This document shows, piece by piece, positions 44,740 to 53,356 of a DNA stretch of 64,000 nt (position 1 is the stretch's first letter; each line of letters begins with the position of its first letter). The stretch comes from Actinomycetes bacterium (lineage in GTDB: Bacteria; Actinomycetota; Actinomycetes; Mycobacteriales; Mycobacteriaceae). The notes under the pieces were generated by a model. It was not told where the DNA came from. It made no database searches and worked only from the letters and a program-made list of their open reading frames with translations. The stretch lies in contig JAHZJB010000008.1 in assembly GCA_022601135.1 (NCBI GenBank), positions 1 through 64,000 on the forward strand, written 5' to 3'. The position numbers and the translations under genes are program-made.

Positions 44740-46263
44740 GTGACGGGATACCGGCGGGTCGATGCCGACTTCCTTGCGCTGCCACGCAACGAACTGACCG
44801 ACGCGGCGCTCTCGGCGGCGGTGCAGGCCGGAGCAAGCTACGCGGACCTTCGAATCCACCGGATCGCGACGGAGACGATGCAGCTGCGGGACGGTGCACT
44901 GGAATCCGCGGTTGTCAACGACGAGATCGGGCTGGCGGTGCGGGTCATTGTCGACGGTACCTGGGGCTTCGCCTCGCACGCCGCGCTCAGCGTCGCGACT
45001 GCCGCCGAGACGGCGCGGCGGGCGGTCAAGGTGGCGACCATTCTGGCTGATTTGAACGCCGAACCCATCGAATTGGCTCCTGAACCCATCTACCGCGATG
45101 CGTCCTGGGTTTCGCCCTACCGTATCGACCCGTCGCAGGTTGCCGCGGAGGACAAGGTCGCGGTGCTCGAGGACTATTCGGCTCGGCTGCTGTCATCCGA
45201 TGGTGTGGACCACGTTTCGGCCTCGCTGCACACCGTCAAGGAGCAGACGTTCTACGCCGACACCTTCGGATCGTCGATAACCCAGCAGCGGGTGCGCGTG
45301 CTGCCGAAGCTCGAGGCGTTCACCGTCGACACCGTGACCGGGACGTTCGACACCATGAGCACTCTGGCGCCGCCCACCGCGCGGGGCTGGGAAGCGGTCG
45401 AGGGTGACGAGGTGTGGGACTGGACGAGCGAGCTGGCTCTGCTGCCCTCGTTGCTGGCCGAGAAGGTCAAGGCACCCAGCGTGACCGCCGGGCCGACTGA
45501 TCTGGTGATCGATCCGAGCAACCTGTGGCTGACGATTCACGAATCGATAGGCCATGCCACCGAGTACGACCGGGCGATCGGTTACGAAGCTGCCTATGCC
45601 GGAACGTCTTTTGCCACGCCAGACAAGCTGGGCTCGATGCAGTACGGCTCGCCGGTGATGAATGTGACTGCCGACCGTACGGTCGAGCACGGCTTGGCCA
45701 CCGTGGGTTTCGACGACGAGGGAGTCCGTGCGCAGAGCTGGGATCTGATTCGCGACGGAGTATTCGTCGGCTATCAGCTCGACCGGGTCTTCGCGGCACG
45801 GCTGGGGGTGTCCCGCTCCAACGGGTGCTCCTACGCCGACTCCGCCCGTCACGTACCCATCCAGCGGATGGCCAACGTTTCGCTGCGAGCAGGATCCGAT
45901 GACCTGAGCACCGACGACCTGATCGGGAGGGTGGCCGACGGCATCTACGTCGTCGGTGACAAGTCGTGGTCGATCGACATGCAACGCTACAATTTCCAGT
46001 TCACCGGACAGCGCTTCTTCCGGATCCGCGGCGGCAAGTTGGACGGCCAGGTTCGCGATGTCGCGTACCAAGCCACTACCACCGACTTCTGGGGCGCACT
46101 GGACGTCGTTGGCGGACAGTCGACTTGGCGTTTGGGAGGCGCATTCAACTGCGGCAAGGCGCAGCCGGGCCAGATCGCTGCGGTGAGTCACGGCTGTCCC
46201 TCAGCGCTCTTTCGGGGTATCACCGTGCTGAACACACGTGAAGAGGGCGGGCGGCAGGCGTGA
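44740..46263 (+). CDS. tldD: Metalloprotease TldD
   Basis: A 507-residue zinc protease subunit. The catalytic HExxxH is intact (IHESIGHATEYDRAIGYE), followed by GFDDEGVRAQSWDLIRDGVFVGYQ and the C-terminal metal-site region (RRIRGGKLDGQVRDVAYQATT; NCGKAQPGQIAAVSHGC). TldD with TldE cleaves unfolded or modified peptides and is needed for maturation of some natural products (microcin-type, in E. coli). The start is GTG at 44740 behind a leaderless promoter. The tldE start overlaps its stop. Confidence 0.93.
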   Translation: MTGYRRVDADFLALPRNELTDAALSAAVQAGASYADLRIHRIATETMQLRDGALESAVVNDEIGLAVRVIVDGTWGFASHAALSVATAAETARRAVKVATILADLNAEPIELAPEPIYRDASWVSPYRIDPSQVAAEDKVAVLEDYSARLLSSDGVDHVSASLHTVKEQTFYADTFGSSITQQRVRVLPKLEAFTVDTVTGTFDTMSTLAPPTARGWEAVEGDEVWDWTSELALLPSLLAEKVKAPSVTAGPTDLVIDPSNLWLTIHESIGHATEYDRAIGYEAAYAGTSFATPDKLGSMQYGSPVMNVTADRTVEHGLATVGFDDEGVRAQSWDLIRDGVFVGYQLDRVFAARLGVSRSNGCSYADSARHVPIQRMANVSLRAGSDDLSTDDLIGRVADGIYVVGDKSWSIDMQRYNFQFTGQRFFRIRGGKLDGQVRDVAYQATTTDFWGALDVVGGQSTWRLGGAFNCGKAQPGQIAAVSHGCPSALFRGITVLNTREEGGRQA

Positions 46264-47654
46264 TCGACGCACAGCAAGTGATCGATCTCGCGCTGGCCGA
46301 AGCCCGTCGACTGGGCAGAGCGGACGAGACGGTCGTAGTGGTTACCGATCGCGTCGACGCGACGCTACGGTGGGCCAACAACACCATGACCACCAACGGT
46401 GAATCAACAAGCCGCGCAACCACGTTCATTTCGATAGCGCGGCAGGGTGGTCCGGCGCGCGTCGGCAGCGTGCGGTCCAGCTCCGAGGACCCGAAAGCTA
46501 TCGCGGGTTTGGTGGCGGCCTCCCAACATGCCGCAGCAGCTGCCCCGCCGGCCACAGACGCAGCGCCGCCACTTCCGGCTGTGGATGTCCCGCGCGACTG
46601 GGATGCGCCGATTCCCGGCACCGGGGCCGATGTTTTCCTCGGTGCGGCCGCCGAACTAGCGCAGGGCTTCCGTAGTGCGTCGCGAAGTGGAGCCGCCCTC
46701 TTCGGGTACGCGCGGCACGCGATCGAGACGACATTCGTCGCGACCTCAGGCGGGCTGCGCAGACGGTTCACTCAGCCGACTGGCGCCGTGGAGATCAACG
46801 CCAAACGTGACGGTGCCAGCGTATGGGCGGGTCTCGGCACGCCTGATTTCAATTCTGTGCCAATAGATTCGATGCTTGATGAACTCGATACCCGGCTGTC
46901 GTGGTCGCGTCGCACCATTGAACTGCCGGCCGACCGCTACGAGACGATCATGCCGCCGTCCACGGTGGCCGACATGATGATCTACCTGGCATGGACGATG
47001 AGTGGCCGCGGTGCGCAGGAGGGGCGGACCGCGTTGGCTGCGCCCGGTCGCGGGACTCGGGTGGGGGAGAGGCTGACGGCCTTGCCGCTGACGCTGTACT
47101 CCGATCCCTGGGCAAGGGGTCTGGAGTGCGCGCCGTTCATTGCGACGCCGAGTTCCTCGGAGCGCGCCTCGGTGTTCGACAACGGGATGGCCATCGATCG
47201 AGTCGACTGGATTCGGGAAGGCGTCATCAACGCGCTGGCCTATCCGCGGGCGGCGGCCGCGGAATTCGATGCACCGGTGGCGGTGGGCGCCGACAACCTG
47301 TTGATGACCGCCGGTCTGGAGAAGCCCCCGGGACTGCAGGACATGATCGCCGAGACCGAACGGGGGCTCTTGTTGACGACGCTGTGGTACATCCGTGAGG
47401 TCGATCCGTCGGTATTGCTGCTCACCGGTCTGACTCGGGATGGGGTGTACCTGGTCGAAGACGGCGCGGTCACGGCCGCGGTCAACAACTTCCGGTTCAA
47501 CGAGAGTCCGTTGGACCTGTTGCGTCGCGCCACCCAAGCCGGCGTCAGCGAGATCACCCTGCCGCGGGAGTGGGGAGACTGGGCGACACGCGCGCAGATG
47601 CCCGCGCTGCGGATTCCCGATTTTCGTATGTCCTCGGTTAGCCAGGCGCAGTGA
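46260..47654 (+). CDS. tldE: TldE/PmbA, partner subunit of the TldD protease
   Basis: A 464-residue TldD/PmbA-family protein lacking the HExxxH, as expected for the non-catalytic partner. Seen are TLRWANNTMTTNGESTSR at the N-terminus, PSSSERASVFDNGMAIDRVDWIREGVINALAYPR in the middle and the C-terminal LEDGAVTAAVNNFRFNESPLDLLRRA-like stretch. GTG at 46260 overlaps the tldD TGA (GTGA). A hairpin directly after its stop ends the operon. Confidence 0.93.
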   Translation: MIDAQQVIDLALAEARRLGRADETVVVVTDRVDATLRWANNTMTTNGESTSRATTFISIARQGGPARVGSVRSSSEDPKAIAGLVAASQHAAAAAPPATDAAPPLPAVDVPRDWDAPIPGTGADVFLGAAAELAQGFRSASRSGAALFGYARHAIETTFVATSGGLRRRFTQPTGAVEINAKRDGASVWAGLGTPDFNSVPIDSMLDELDTRLSWSRRTIELPADRYETIMPPSTVADMMIYLAWTMSGRGAQEGRTALAAPGRGTRVGERLTALPLTLYSDPWARGLECAPFIATPSSSERASVFDNGMAIDRVDWIREGVINALAYPRAAAAEFDAPVAVGADNLLMTAGLEKPPGLQDMIAETERGLLLTTLWYIREVDPSVLLLTGLTRDGVYLVEDGAVTAAVNNFRFNESPLDLLRRATQAGVSEITLPREWGDWATRAQMPALRIPDFRMSSVSQAQ

Positions 47655-47659
47655 TCCTT

Positions 47660-47676
47660 GGTCGGCGTCGCCGACC
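47660..47676 (+). terminator. Hairpin after tldE
   Basis: GGTCGG-CGTCG-CCGACC, a perfect 6-bp stem in a 17-bp palindrome, starts 5 nt after the tldE stop. No U-run. Confidence 0.55.
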
Positions 47677-47791
47677 GTTCGTCGAGAACGCAAGTCTTCG
47701 AGCTGACCCGGACGCGGTCGATCGAGAGGAGGGCCAGAAGGTCTTCGCTTGATGACCGATATGCGACCATGGTGGCCGCGCAGTTCGCGTC

Positions 47792-47865
47792 GGGGCGGTA
47801 GCTCAGTTGGTTAGAGCCGTGGACTCATAATCCATTGGTCGCGGGTTCGAGCCCCGCCCGCCCCA
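47792..47865 (+). tRNA. tRNA with CAT anticodon (Met, or lysidine-modified Ile2)
   Basis: A 74-nt cloverleaf: acceptor GGGGCGG/CCGCCCC, D-arm AGCTCAGTTGGTTAGAGC, anticodon CAT at 47826-47828 in loop CTCATAA, T-arm GCGGGTTCGAGCCCCGC, discriminator A, no encoded CCA. Elongator Met and Ile2 cannot be separated by eye; it is not the initiator. Confidence 0.95.
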
Positions 47866-47990
47866 CTTCGGAGCGTGTCCGACCCGAGGGCGTGTTGAGC
47901 GGCCGGTTATCAGCAGTGCTCAAAGACTGCGGGCCCACCTCGACGCCCGAGCCGGTGACGGCCGATGGTGGAGATCCCGGCCTACTGAGC

Positions 47991-48037
47991 GGAGGCGGTC
48001 GGAAACTGGCTCCCCCCCCAGCAAACCGACCGCCTCC
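47991..48037. repeat. Stem-loop element, copy 1
   Basis: GGAGGCGGTCGG pairs perfectly with CCGACCGCCTCC across a 23-nt loop containing a run of eight C. Confidence 0.85.
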
Positions 48038-48310
48038 TGGTTACATTTAACCCCAATGTCGCCCACAGCAACAGCCTCGCGGCACAACGTAGTGGCCTCT
48101 GAATAGCATCGTATTGCTCTTGGCGGATGGTATGGCAAACAAATTGGCAGCCGCGATCCGGACGACTCTCATCCAGTGATGGCAAAGACAAAGTTGCACG
48201 GGCAATTCTTGGCGCGCCCTCAGGTCAGGCTCAGGGAGCCGGTACATCATCGTTCTCAGCGCCTGAGAAGAAGCGCCCGACGGAGATGTGAACCCTCCGT
48301 CGCGGACGTG

Positions 48311-48375
48311 CTGAGTGGAGGCGGTCGGGTCACTCCGGTCCCCCCGATAATCCGAGAACTTGACCGCCTCCTCAG
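48311..48375. repeat. Stem-loop element, copy 2
   Basis: CTGAGTGGAGGCGGTC and GACCGCCTCCTCAG pair (10 bp plus 4 bp after a small bulge) around a loop with a run of six C. The arms and the C-run match copy 1. Confidence 0.85.
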
Positions 48376-48396
48376 TACGGCAGGGCTCGACGCTCG

Positions 48397-49182
48397 CTAT
48401 GTGCGCATGAAATTCAGCGTGAAAGACGCCCCAGAGTTCGCGTTGGTGTAGGTCATGGCCATTTGCGCGCCGTCAATCCGCCCGGACATCGTCCCATCGG
48501 TGGGGACGCACCACAATGGTCCCGCGCTCACGGCGCCGGTGTAGCTACCTGAGAAGGTCCCGGTGGCCGGGTCGACAACGAAGTCGGATTCAATGGCGAG
48601 TTCACACTTGCCGGCGCCAGCCGCTTCTTCGGCGAAACTGACGATCCGGCCATCGCGGATCACCACCGTCGCTGTCGAAGGTAAGTCCCCCGCAACATAG
48701 GTGCCGTCGAAATTGGTGTTCTCGCCGCCTGGCTGTCCGCTGGGGGGACCGAATTTGTACGGTCCCAAAGTCAGCTCGTCAGGTTTGACCTTGCAGTAAT
48801 AGATCGTTTCTTCCTTCTCGAACTGTACTTTCATCCTGCTCTGCATTGTGGGCTGGTTGAGTTCGTAACTGACGGGTCTTCCAAGCGCGCGGTCGCAATC
48901 TCCCTCACACTCGATCGTGCCGTGATCGGCGCCAGGGAACGCGGGGACGAACGTCCACGTGGTAGGGGTCTTGAGCGGAGGCTCGTCCCCGCTGATCCTC
49001 TGCCATGGCCGGGCCAGCATGTCCTTATCGCAGCCCCCAGACGCCCCGTCTGTTGCTGACGGAGACGCATCTTGCTGGGTGGTTGGCGAACTGGGCGTGG
49101 AAGGGGTGCTGCTGTCACAACCGGACAGGGTTGCAGCCAGCACACATGCAAGCGCCGCCATAGACCCAACTATCGTTTTCAT
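48397..49182 (-). CDS. Lipoprotein of unknown function
   Basis: A 261-residue predicted lipoprotein. Lipobox LSGC is at about residues 19-22, followed by a Ser/Thr/Pro linker (SSTPSTPSSPTTQQDASPSATDG spans about 23 residues). The mature part is beta-rich and has six or more cysteines (GGCDKD, IECEGDCDRA, YYCKVK, GKCELA, LWCVP), suggesting several disulfides. A repeated theme of DGTYVAGDLPSTATVVIRDGRIV and FSGSYTGAVSAG hints at a lipocalin-like barrel, but no family was recognised. ATG at 49182 is preferred; another ATG three codons upstream is in frame. It is co-directional with the bestrophin-like gene upstream. Confidence 0.75.
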   Translation of the reverse strand: MKTIVGSMAALACVLAATLSGCDSSTPSTPSSPTTQQDASPSATDGASGGCDKDMLARPWQRISGDEPPLKTPTTWTFVPAFPGADHGTIECEGDCDRALGRPVSYELNQPTMQSRMKVQFEKEETIYYCKVKPDELTLGPYKFGPPSGQPGGENTNFDGTYVAGDLPSTATVVIRDGRIVSFAEEAAGAGKCELAIESDFVVDPATGTFSGSYTGAVSAGPLWCVPTDGTMSGRIDGAQMAMTYTNANSGASFTLNFMRT

Positions 49183-49247
49183 GACGCCCATGATCGGCCT
49201 AGATTTGCCGGATTGTGCGCGATACTCAGAATCCTCGGCAAGACGAC

Positions 49248-50132
49248 CTACATCCAGATGATGGCGGTGTCGGGCTCCCGAGGCGTCGCCAACGGATGGC
49301 TGCGGCCGAGCAGGTTGCCACTGATAGTGGCGCAGAACCGGTACATCGGCAGGTCGAAGATGCGGTTGCTCATCGGCCGCTCGATGAAGTACCCGATCCG
49401 CTCCGCCACGATGAACAACACCATGAGCAGCAGTCCGAGTCCGATGCTGGCAACCTCATGGCTGGCGTCGTAACGATTGAAGGCCACCATGGCGAACAGC
49501 CAGGTCATCACACGTATGAACAGGTCGTAGTGGACTGGGATGGGCTGATTGCGGATGCGCTCCAGTCCGCCCTGCGATGCGGTGAGTGCGGTATTCACCG
49601 ACATCAACATCACTCGGGCCTGGTAGTCGATATGCCCACCTGCCAACAGGCTTTGAACGTCCTTGGCCTGGAGGTTGAGCAGGTCGGTAGCGGTCGCCCC
49701 AGGTGGGTCCTGCTCGGTGAGCTCAACAACTCCTGGCGGCGTGGCGACTCCGCGCAATTCGGCGGCCAACGTCCAGGCATAGCGGACCTGCCGGCGACGC
49801 ATACGGTCCAGGACGGCAGACATGTCCGCCGTCCCGTTGCCGACGGCGGCCAGGTTGTTGTGCCATGCCCGCGAGTCATTTATTACAGCGCCCCACAAGG
49901 TGCGCGCCTCCCACCAGCGGTTGTAGGCAGTTGTGTTGCGGAAGCCGATGAAGATCGACGCAGCGACGCCCAGAACCTGCAACCCGGCCGTGGAGTTCTC
50001 CATCTGGATGTGGTCGGGAATCGGTATCAGTATGGCGGCGACCACGAGGATCATCAGCATGTCTAGTTTCAGCTGCCACAGCACCAGCCCAACCACCTTG
50101 AGGGGGCCGATGCGCCCGACGCTACGGATCAT
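49248..50132 (-). CDS. Bestrophin-like chloride/anion channel family protein
   Basis: A 294-residue membrane protein of the bestrophin/UPF0187 (YneE) family. Spans occur near residues 25-40 and 48-65, and two late ones around 205-245. Family motifs are LGVAASIFIGFRNTTAYNRWWEARTLWGAVINDSRAW and the late ERIGYFIERPMSNRIFDLPMYRFCATI. Bacterial homologues form pentameric ion channels. The ATG at 50132 is used. Neighbours are an acidic secreted protein gene upstream and a lipoprotein gene downstream, all leftward. No functional link is apparent. Confidence 0.88.
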   Translation of the reverse strand: MIRSVGRIGPLKVVGLVLWQLKLDMLMILVVAAILIPIPDHIQMENSTAGLQVLGVAASIFIGFRNTTAYNRWWEARTLWGAVINDSRAWHNNLAAVGNGTADMSAVLDRMRRRQVRYAWTLAAELRGVATPPGVVELTEQDPPGATATDLLNLQAKDVQSLLAGGHIDYQARVMLMSVNTALTASQGGLERIRNQPIPVHYDLFIRVMTWLFAMVAFNRYDASHEVASIGLGLLLMVLFIVAERIGYFIERPMSNRIFDLPMYRFCATISGNLLGRSHPLATPREPDTAIIWM

Positions 50133-50177
50133 CGCGATCTCTGACCCACGTGGAAGTACACCCGAACGCGGTGGTGA

Positions 50178-51500
50178 TCAGCCCTCGGACGACTCGGACG
50201 CAGCCGATGTCGCGCTGTCGCTGTCGCTGGCGCTGTCAGTATCGCTGTCGCTCTCGCCGGAGCCCGATGCACTGTCCTGCCGGGCGTCCGTGCCGATGTC
50301 CGCTTCGACTCCGGACTCCTCAGTCTCGACGGACTCGACAGCAGGCTCCGGCTCGTTGCTGAGCTCCGTATCGGGCTCCGCCGCGCTCTCGCCAGACTCG
50401 ACCGCGTCCACGGCATCGATAAGGGTGGTTTCGTCGGCGCTTTCATCCTCGGCGACGGCGTCGGTCGCTTCCTCTGCGGTGGCTTCGTCCGGTGCGATGT
50501 CGTCGGTGGTCTCGGTGGTGCCGTCCGGGGTGTCGGCTGGCTCGTCGACCTCTGCGGTGTCGGTGACCTCGGCGGCGTTGTCCGACTCGGCGGCCTCGGT
50601 GGTCTCGGCGGCCTGGTCCGGGGTGTCGGCTGGCTCGGTGGCCTCGGTGGCCTCGGTGGCGTCCTCCGCGGCTCCTTCCATGCCGGTCTGGTCCGCACCG
50701 ATCGGGGCCAGCGATGTTGCTGCCGGCGCGGACGTCGGCGAGAGCCCGGGAAGCGGGAAGTCAGGCAACGGCGGCAACGGTATCGGGAACCAGCCGAAGG
50801 TAACGATGTAGTTGATCTCCTCGGCAATTCCAGCGGCGATTCCGGTGCCGGCGGTGCTGAGGATATCGCCGATACCGTCGAGCCAGACCTCGAGATTCAG
50901 CGGATCGTTGACCACCGGATCAAGGAAGTCGTAGACGAAGCTGTCGACCGTGGGCAGGACGAAATTCGGATACCAGATGTAGATCTGGTCGGACACCAGA
51001 TATCCGCCTGGAATCCAGTTGATCAGCCAGGGGCCGAGTTCCAGCGAGACGTAGTTGGCCCAATACCGCGAAACCGAGTAGACGTCATCGATAAGGTCCG
51101 ATGCGGCGTTTTGGGCAACTGGATCATCGACGGCCGCGTGGTGGGTGATTTCGGCTGAACCACTATCGGCCTCCAACGCGGAACCGATCTTCGGCGCCGT
51201 CGGCGCGATGGTTACCGATCCCGGCTCGTCGGGGCCGCTCAGTCTGACCGTGACCACCCGGCCGTCCGCCACGGGTGCGAGCTGTTCGATCAGTGCCAGG
51301 GCCGAGTCCAGTTCCTGCTCGGAGGGGGGCGCCGTCGTTTCACCCGAGCCGCCTGGAACGATATCGGCGGCGAAGTTAGCCGGTCGCACGACCTGGATAG
51401 TCCGCATCGACTCCGGAGGTACCGATACCGCTACCGCCAGCGTGCCGAGGCTCAGCGCGGCAACTCCGGTCGTGAGTGCCGTACGGGAAGAAGCGTTCAT
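50178..51500 (-). CDS. Secreted protein with very acidic Thr/Glu/Ala/Ser-rich C-terminus
   Basis: A 440-residue exported protein. A signal region (TALTTGVAALSLGTLAVAVSVPP) is followed by a domain of about 230 residues with aromatic-rich segments (YWANYVSLELGPWLINWIPGGYLVSDQIYIWYPNF across two stretches), like other mycobacterial surface proteins. The C-terminal ~170 residues are low-complexity and strongly acidic (ATEATEPADTP, EVTDTAEVDEP, then SDSDTDSASDSDS), probably disordered. No enzyme motif is present. It may bind cations or extend through the cell wall. It lies upstream of the bestrophin-like gene (45 nt gap) and is divergent from the SDR fusion gene. Confidence 0.78.
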   Translation of the reverse strand: MNASSRTALTTGVAALSLGTLAVAVSVPPESMRTIQVVRPANFAADIVPGGSGETTAPPSEQELDSALALIEQLAPVADGRVVTVRLSGPDEPGSVTIAPTAPKIGSALEADSGSAEITHHAAVDDPVAQNAASDLIDDVYSVSRYWANYVSLELGPWLINWIPGGYLVSDQIYIWYPNFVLPTVDSFVYDFLDPVVNDPLNLEVWLDGIGDILSTAGTGIAAGIAEEINYIVTFGWFPIPLPPLPDFPLPGLSPTSAPAATSLAPIGADQTGMEGAAEDATEATEATEPADTPDQAAETTEAAESDNAAEVTDTAEVDEPADTPDGTTETTDDIAPDEATAEEATDAVAEDESADETTLIDAVDAVESGESAAEPDTELSNEPEPAVESVETEESGVEADIGTDARQDSASGSGESDSDTDSASDSDSATSAASESSEG

Positions 51501-51748
51501 TCGGATCCCACCTGCTCCTGTCTGCTCCCGACTATGACCAACTTACGCGGCGGGCAGCCGGTTTGCGGTATTTCGCGGTTGGACACGAGGTGCGTTCGCC
51601 ATGCGAGCGGGCGTGCACTGCCCCGTGGCAACCGCAGCCCCATTGTTCACTATTCCCGGCCGATATCCAGCCCCGCTGGCGCGTCTTGACCGCGTTCTGT
51701 AATAACTCCACGTCAGAACGCATTGGGGTGTAAACCGCTGTCGGGCCG
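51501..51748. other. Divergent intergenic region
   Basis: A 248-bp spacer between the acidic secreted protein and the SDR fusion, holding promoters for both. GTAATAACT near 51699 is a possible -10 area. No gene or clear operator was seen. Confidence 0.4.
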
Positions 51749-53206
51749 GTGTCAATGAACAGCCCTCGACGCCTTTACCCTTCGATGGTGACCGCGATCG
51801 ATCCCGAGCAGCTCAGCAATTGTCTGCGGGTCCTGTCCCAGATTGAAGCGTTGCCTCCCGAACACCCCGATGCCGTTGCCGTACGTCGAGCGACAGCGGG
51901 CATCTACAAATCGGTGAAGCTTGCCCGCCGCAAGGCCAAGCGCGACTCGGTGGTTGCGGCCGACCGCGCCGTCACCGCGGCCACCGCCACCGGCGCTCCG
52001 GGCCGTATCGACGACGAGACCCAGGGCTTGCCGTTGGTGTCCGCCGCCGGTGGGGCCAGCGCAGGCACGCTGCTGCGCTCACGGGCCTGCTACATGTGCA
52101 AGAGCCGCTACTCGCTGGTCGACGCGTTTTACCACCAGCTATGTCCGGACTGCGCCACGGTCAGCCGCGCGAAGCGCAATGCGCGGACCGACCTCACCGG
52201 CCGCACCGCCTTACTGACCGGCGGCCGAGCCAAGATCGGCATGTATATCGCGCTGCGACTGCTTCGCGACGGCGCGCACACGACCATCACGACCCGGTTT
52301 CCGAACGATGCCGTGCGCCGGTTCGCCGGGATGGCCGACAGCGCGGACTGGCTGCACCGATTGCGTGTCGTGGGAATCGATCTACGTGATCCGGCCCAGG
52401 TGGTTGCGTTAGCCGACACGCTGGCGGCGCAGGGGCCGCTGGACATCTTGATCAACAACGCAGCGCAGACCGTGCGGCGCCCACCCGGCTCGTATGCGGC
52501 GCTGGTCGAGGCCGAGCGCACAGCGCCCACGGAACTGGTAGACGTGATCACTTTTGACCATGTCAGCGACGCCCACCCCGCGGCACTTGCGGCGAGCTTC
52601 GCCGAACACCAGACGCCACACGCAGTGACCGAGTCGGCGTTGGCTGCCCGCAGCGCATCACCGGAGAGGATCGCCGCCGGCACCGCCATCGACGCCGGCG
52701 GTCTGCTGCCCGACACCAGCGCGGTGAACAGCTGGACGCAGCGTGTGCACGAGGTCGATGCGATGGAATTGCTCGAGGTCCAGCTGTGCAACCAGACGGC
52801 ACCCTTCATTTTGGTGAGCCGTCTGCGTCGCGCAATGGCGGCCTCGGCGGCCCGCCGCAAATACATCGTCAACGTGTCGGCTATGGAGGGCCAGTTCAGT
52901 CGGGGATACAAAGGGCCCGGTCACCCCCATACCAACATGGCCAAGGCTGCGTTGAACATGCTCACCCGCACCAGTGCGGCTGAGATGTTGGACCAAGACG
53001 GGATTCTGATGACCGCGGTTGATACCGGATGGATCACCGACGAGCGCCCACATCCCACCAAACTGCGGTTGGCCGAAGAGGGCTTCCACGCACCGCTCGA
53101 TCTCGTGGACGGCGCGGCCCGAGTGTATGACCCGATTGTGCGCGGCGAGGCCGGCGAGGATCTGCACGGCTGCTTCCTCAAAGATTATTCGCCGAGTAAC
53201 TGGTAG
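51749..53206 (+). CDS. Zinc-ribbon / short-chain dehydrogenase fusion with altered active site
   Basis: A 485-residue protein. Residues 1-145 carry a helical, basic region and a zinc ribbon (Cys114, Cys117, Cys132, Cys135; CYMCKSRY...LCPDC). Residues 150-485 form an SDR Rossmann domain. It has TGGRAKIGMYIALRLLRDGA (cofactor loop), DILINNAAQTVRRPP (NNA motif) and VNVSAMEG (catalytic Ser). The usual YxxxK reads TNMAK, so the catalytic Tyr is replaced by Thr. An insertion of about 90 residues separates the NNA and Ser motifs. Oxidoreductase activity is therefore doubtful. GTG at 51749 is used; the ATGs at 51755 and 51785 are alternatives. The biological role is unknown. Confidence 0.8.
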   Translation: MSMNSPRRLYPSMVTAIDPEQLSNCLRVLSQIEALPPEHPDAVAVRRATAGIYKSVKLARRKAKRDSVVAADRAVTAATATGAPGRIDDETQGLPLVSAAGGASAGTLLRSRACYMCKSRYSLVDAFYHQLCPDCATVSRAKRNARTDLTGRTALLTGGRAKIGMYIALRLLRDGAHTTITTRFPNDAVRRFAGMADSADWLHRLRVVGIDLRDPAQVVALADTLAAQGPLDILINNAAQTVRRPPGSYAALVEAERTAPTELVDVITFDHVSDAHPAALAASFAEHQTPHAVTESALAARSASPERIAAGTAIDAGGLLPDTSAVNSWTQRVHEVDAMELLEVQLCNQTAPFILVSRLRRAMAASAARRKYIVNVSAMEGQFSRGYKGPGHPHTNMAKAALNMLTRTSAAEMLDQDGILMTAVDTGWITDERPHPTKLRLAEEGFHAPLDLVDGAARVYDPIVRGEAGEDLHGCFLKDYSPSNW

Positions 53207-53245
53207 GACGAGCGTTCCGATCAGAGCGGACAGCAGGCCGGAGAG

Positions 53246-53356
53246 TTAGGGCGTCGTCGTGGTTTCGGCAGGCGCGCTCGCTGCTTCGGCCGGCAGTTGC
53301 CCCGGCGGCAAGTCGACCGCCGCGCGCCCGCCGCGTAGGTTCTCCCCGCGATCGGA
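53246..53356 (-). pseudogene. In-frame coding-like extension beyond the DUF1023 stop
   Basis: After the TGA at 53357-53359 the same frame continues 36 codons to a TAA. It reads SDRGENLRGGRAAVDLP and later PAEAASAPAETTTTP. G or C ends 29 of 36 codons by my count. It looks like a detached C-terminus of the upstream protein, produced by a nonsense change or reached by readthrough. Confidence 0.4.

Larger units (their letters stand above)
47866..48396. other. 531-bp non-coding interval with paired stem-loops
   Basis: No frame with convincing coding character spans this region. It is less GC-rich than its surroundings in the middle (about 48040-48190). It contains two related long stem-loops (47991-48037 and 48311-48375) and a smaller dyad GACGGAG/CTCCGTC near 48278-48300. 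Immediately downstream of a tRNA, it may be a decayed mobile or integrated segment, or hold a structured RNA. Confidence 0.5.
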
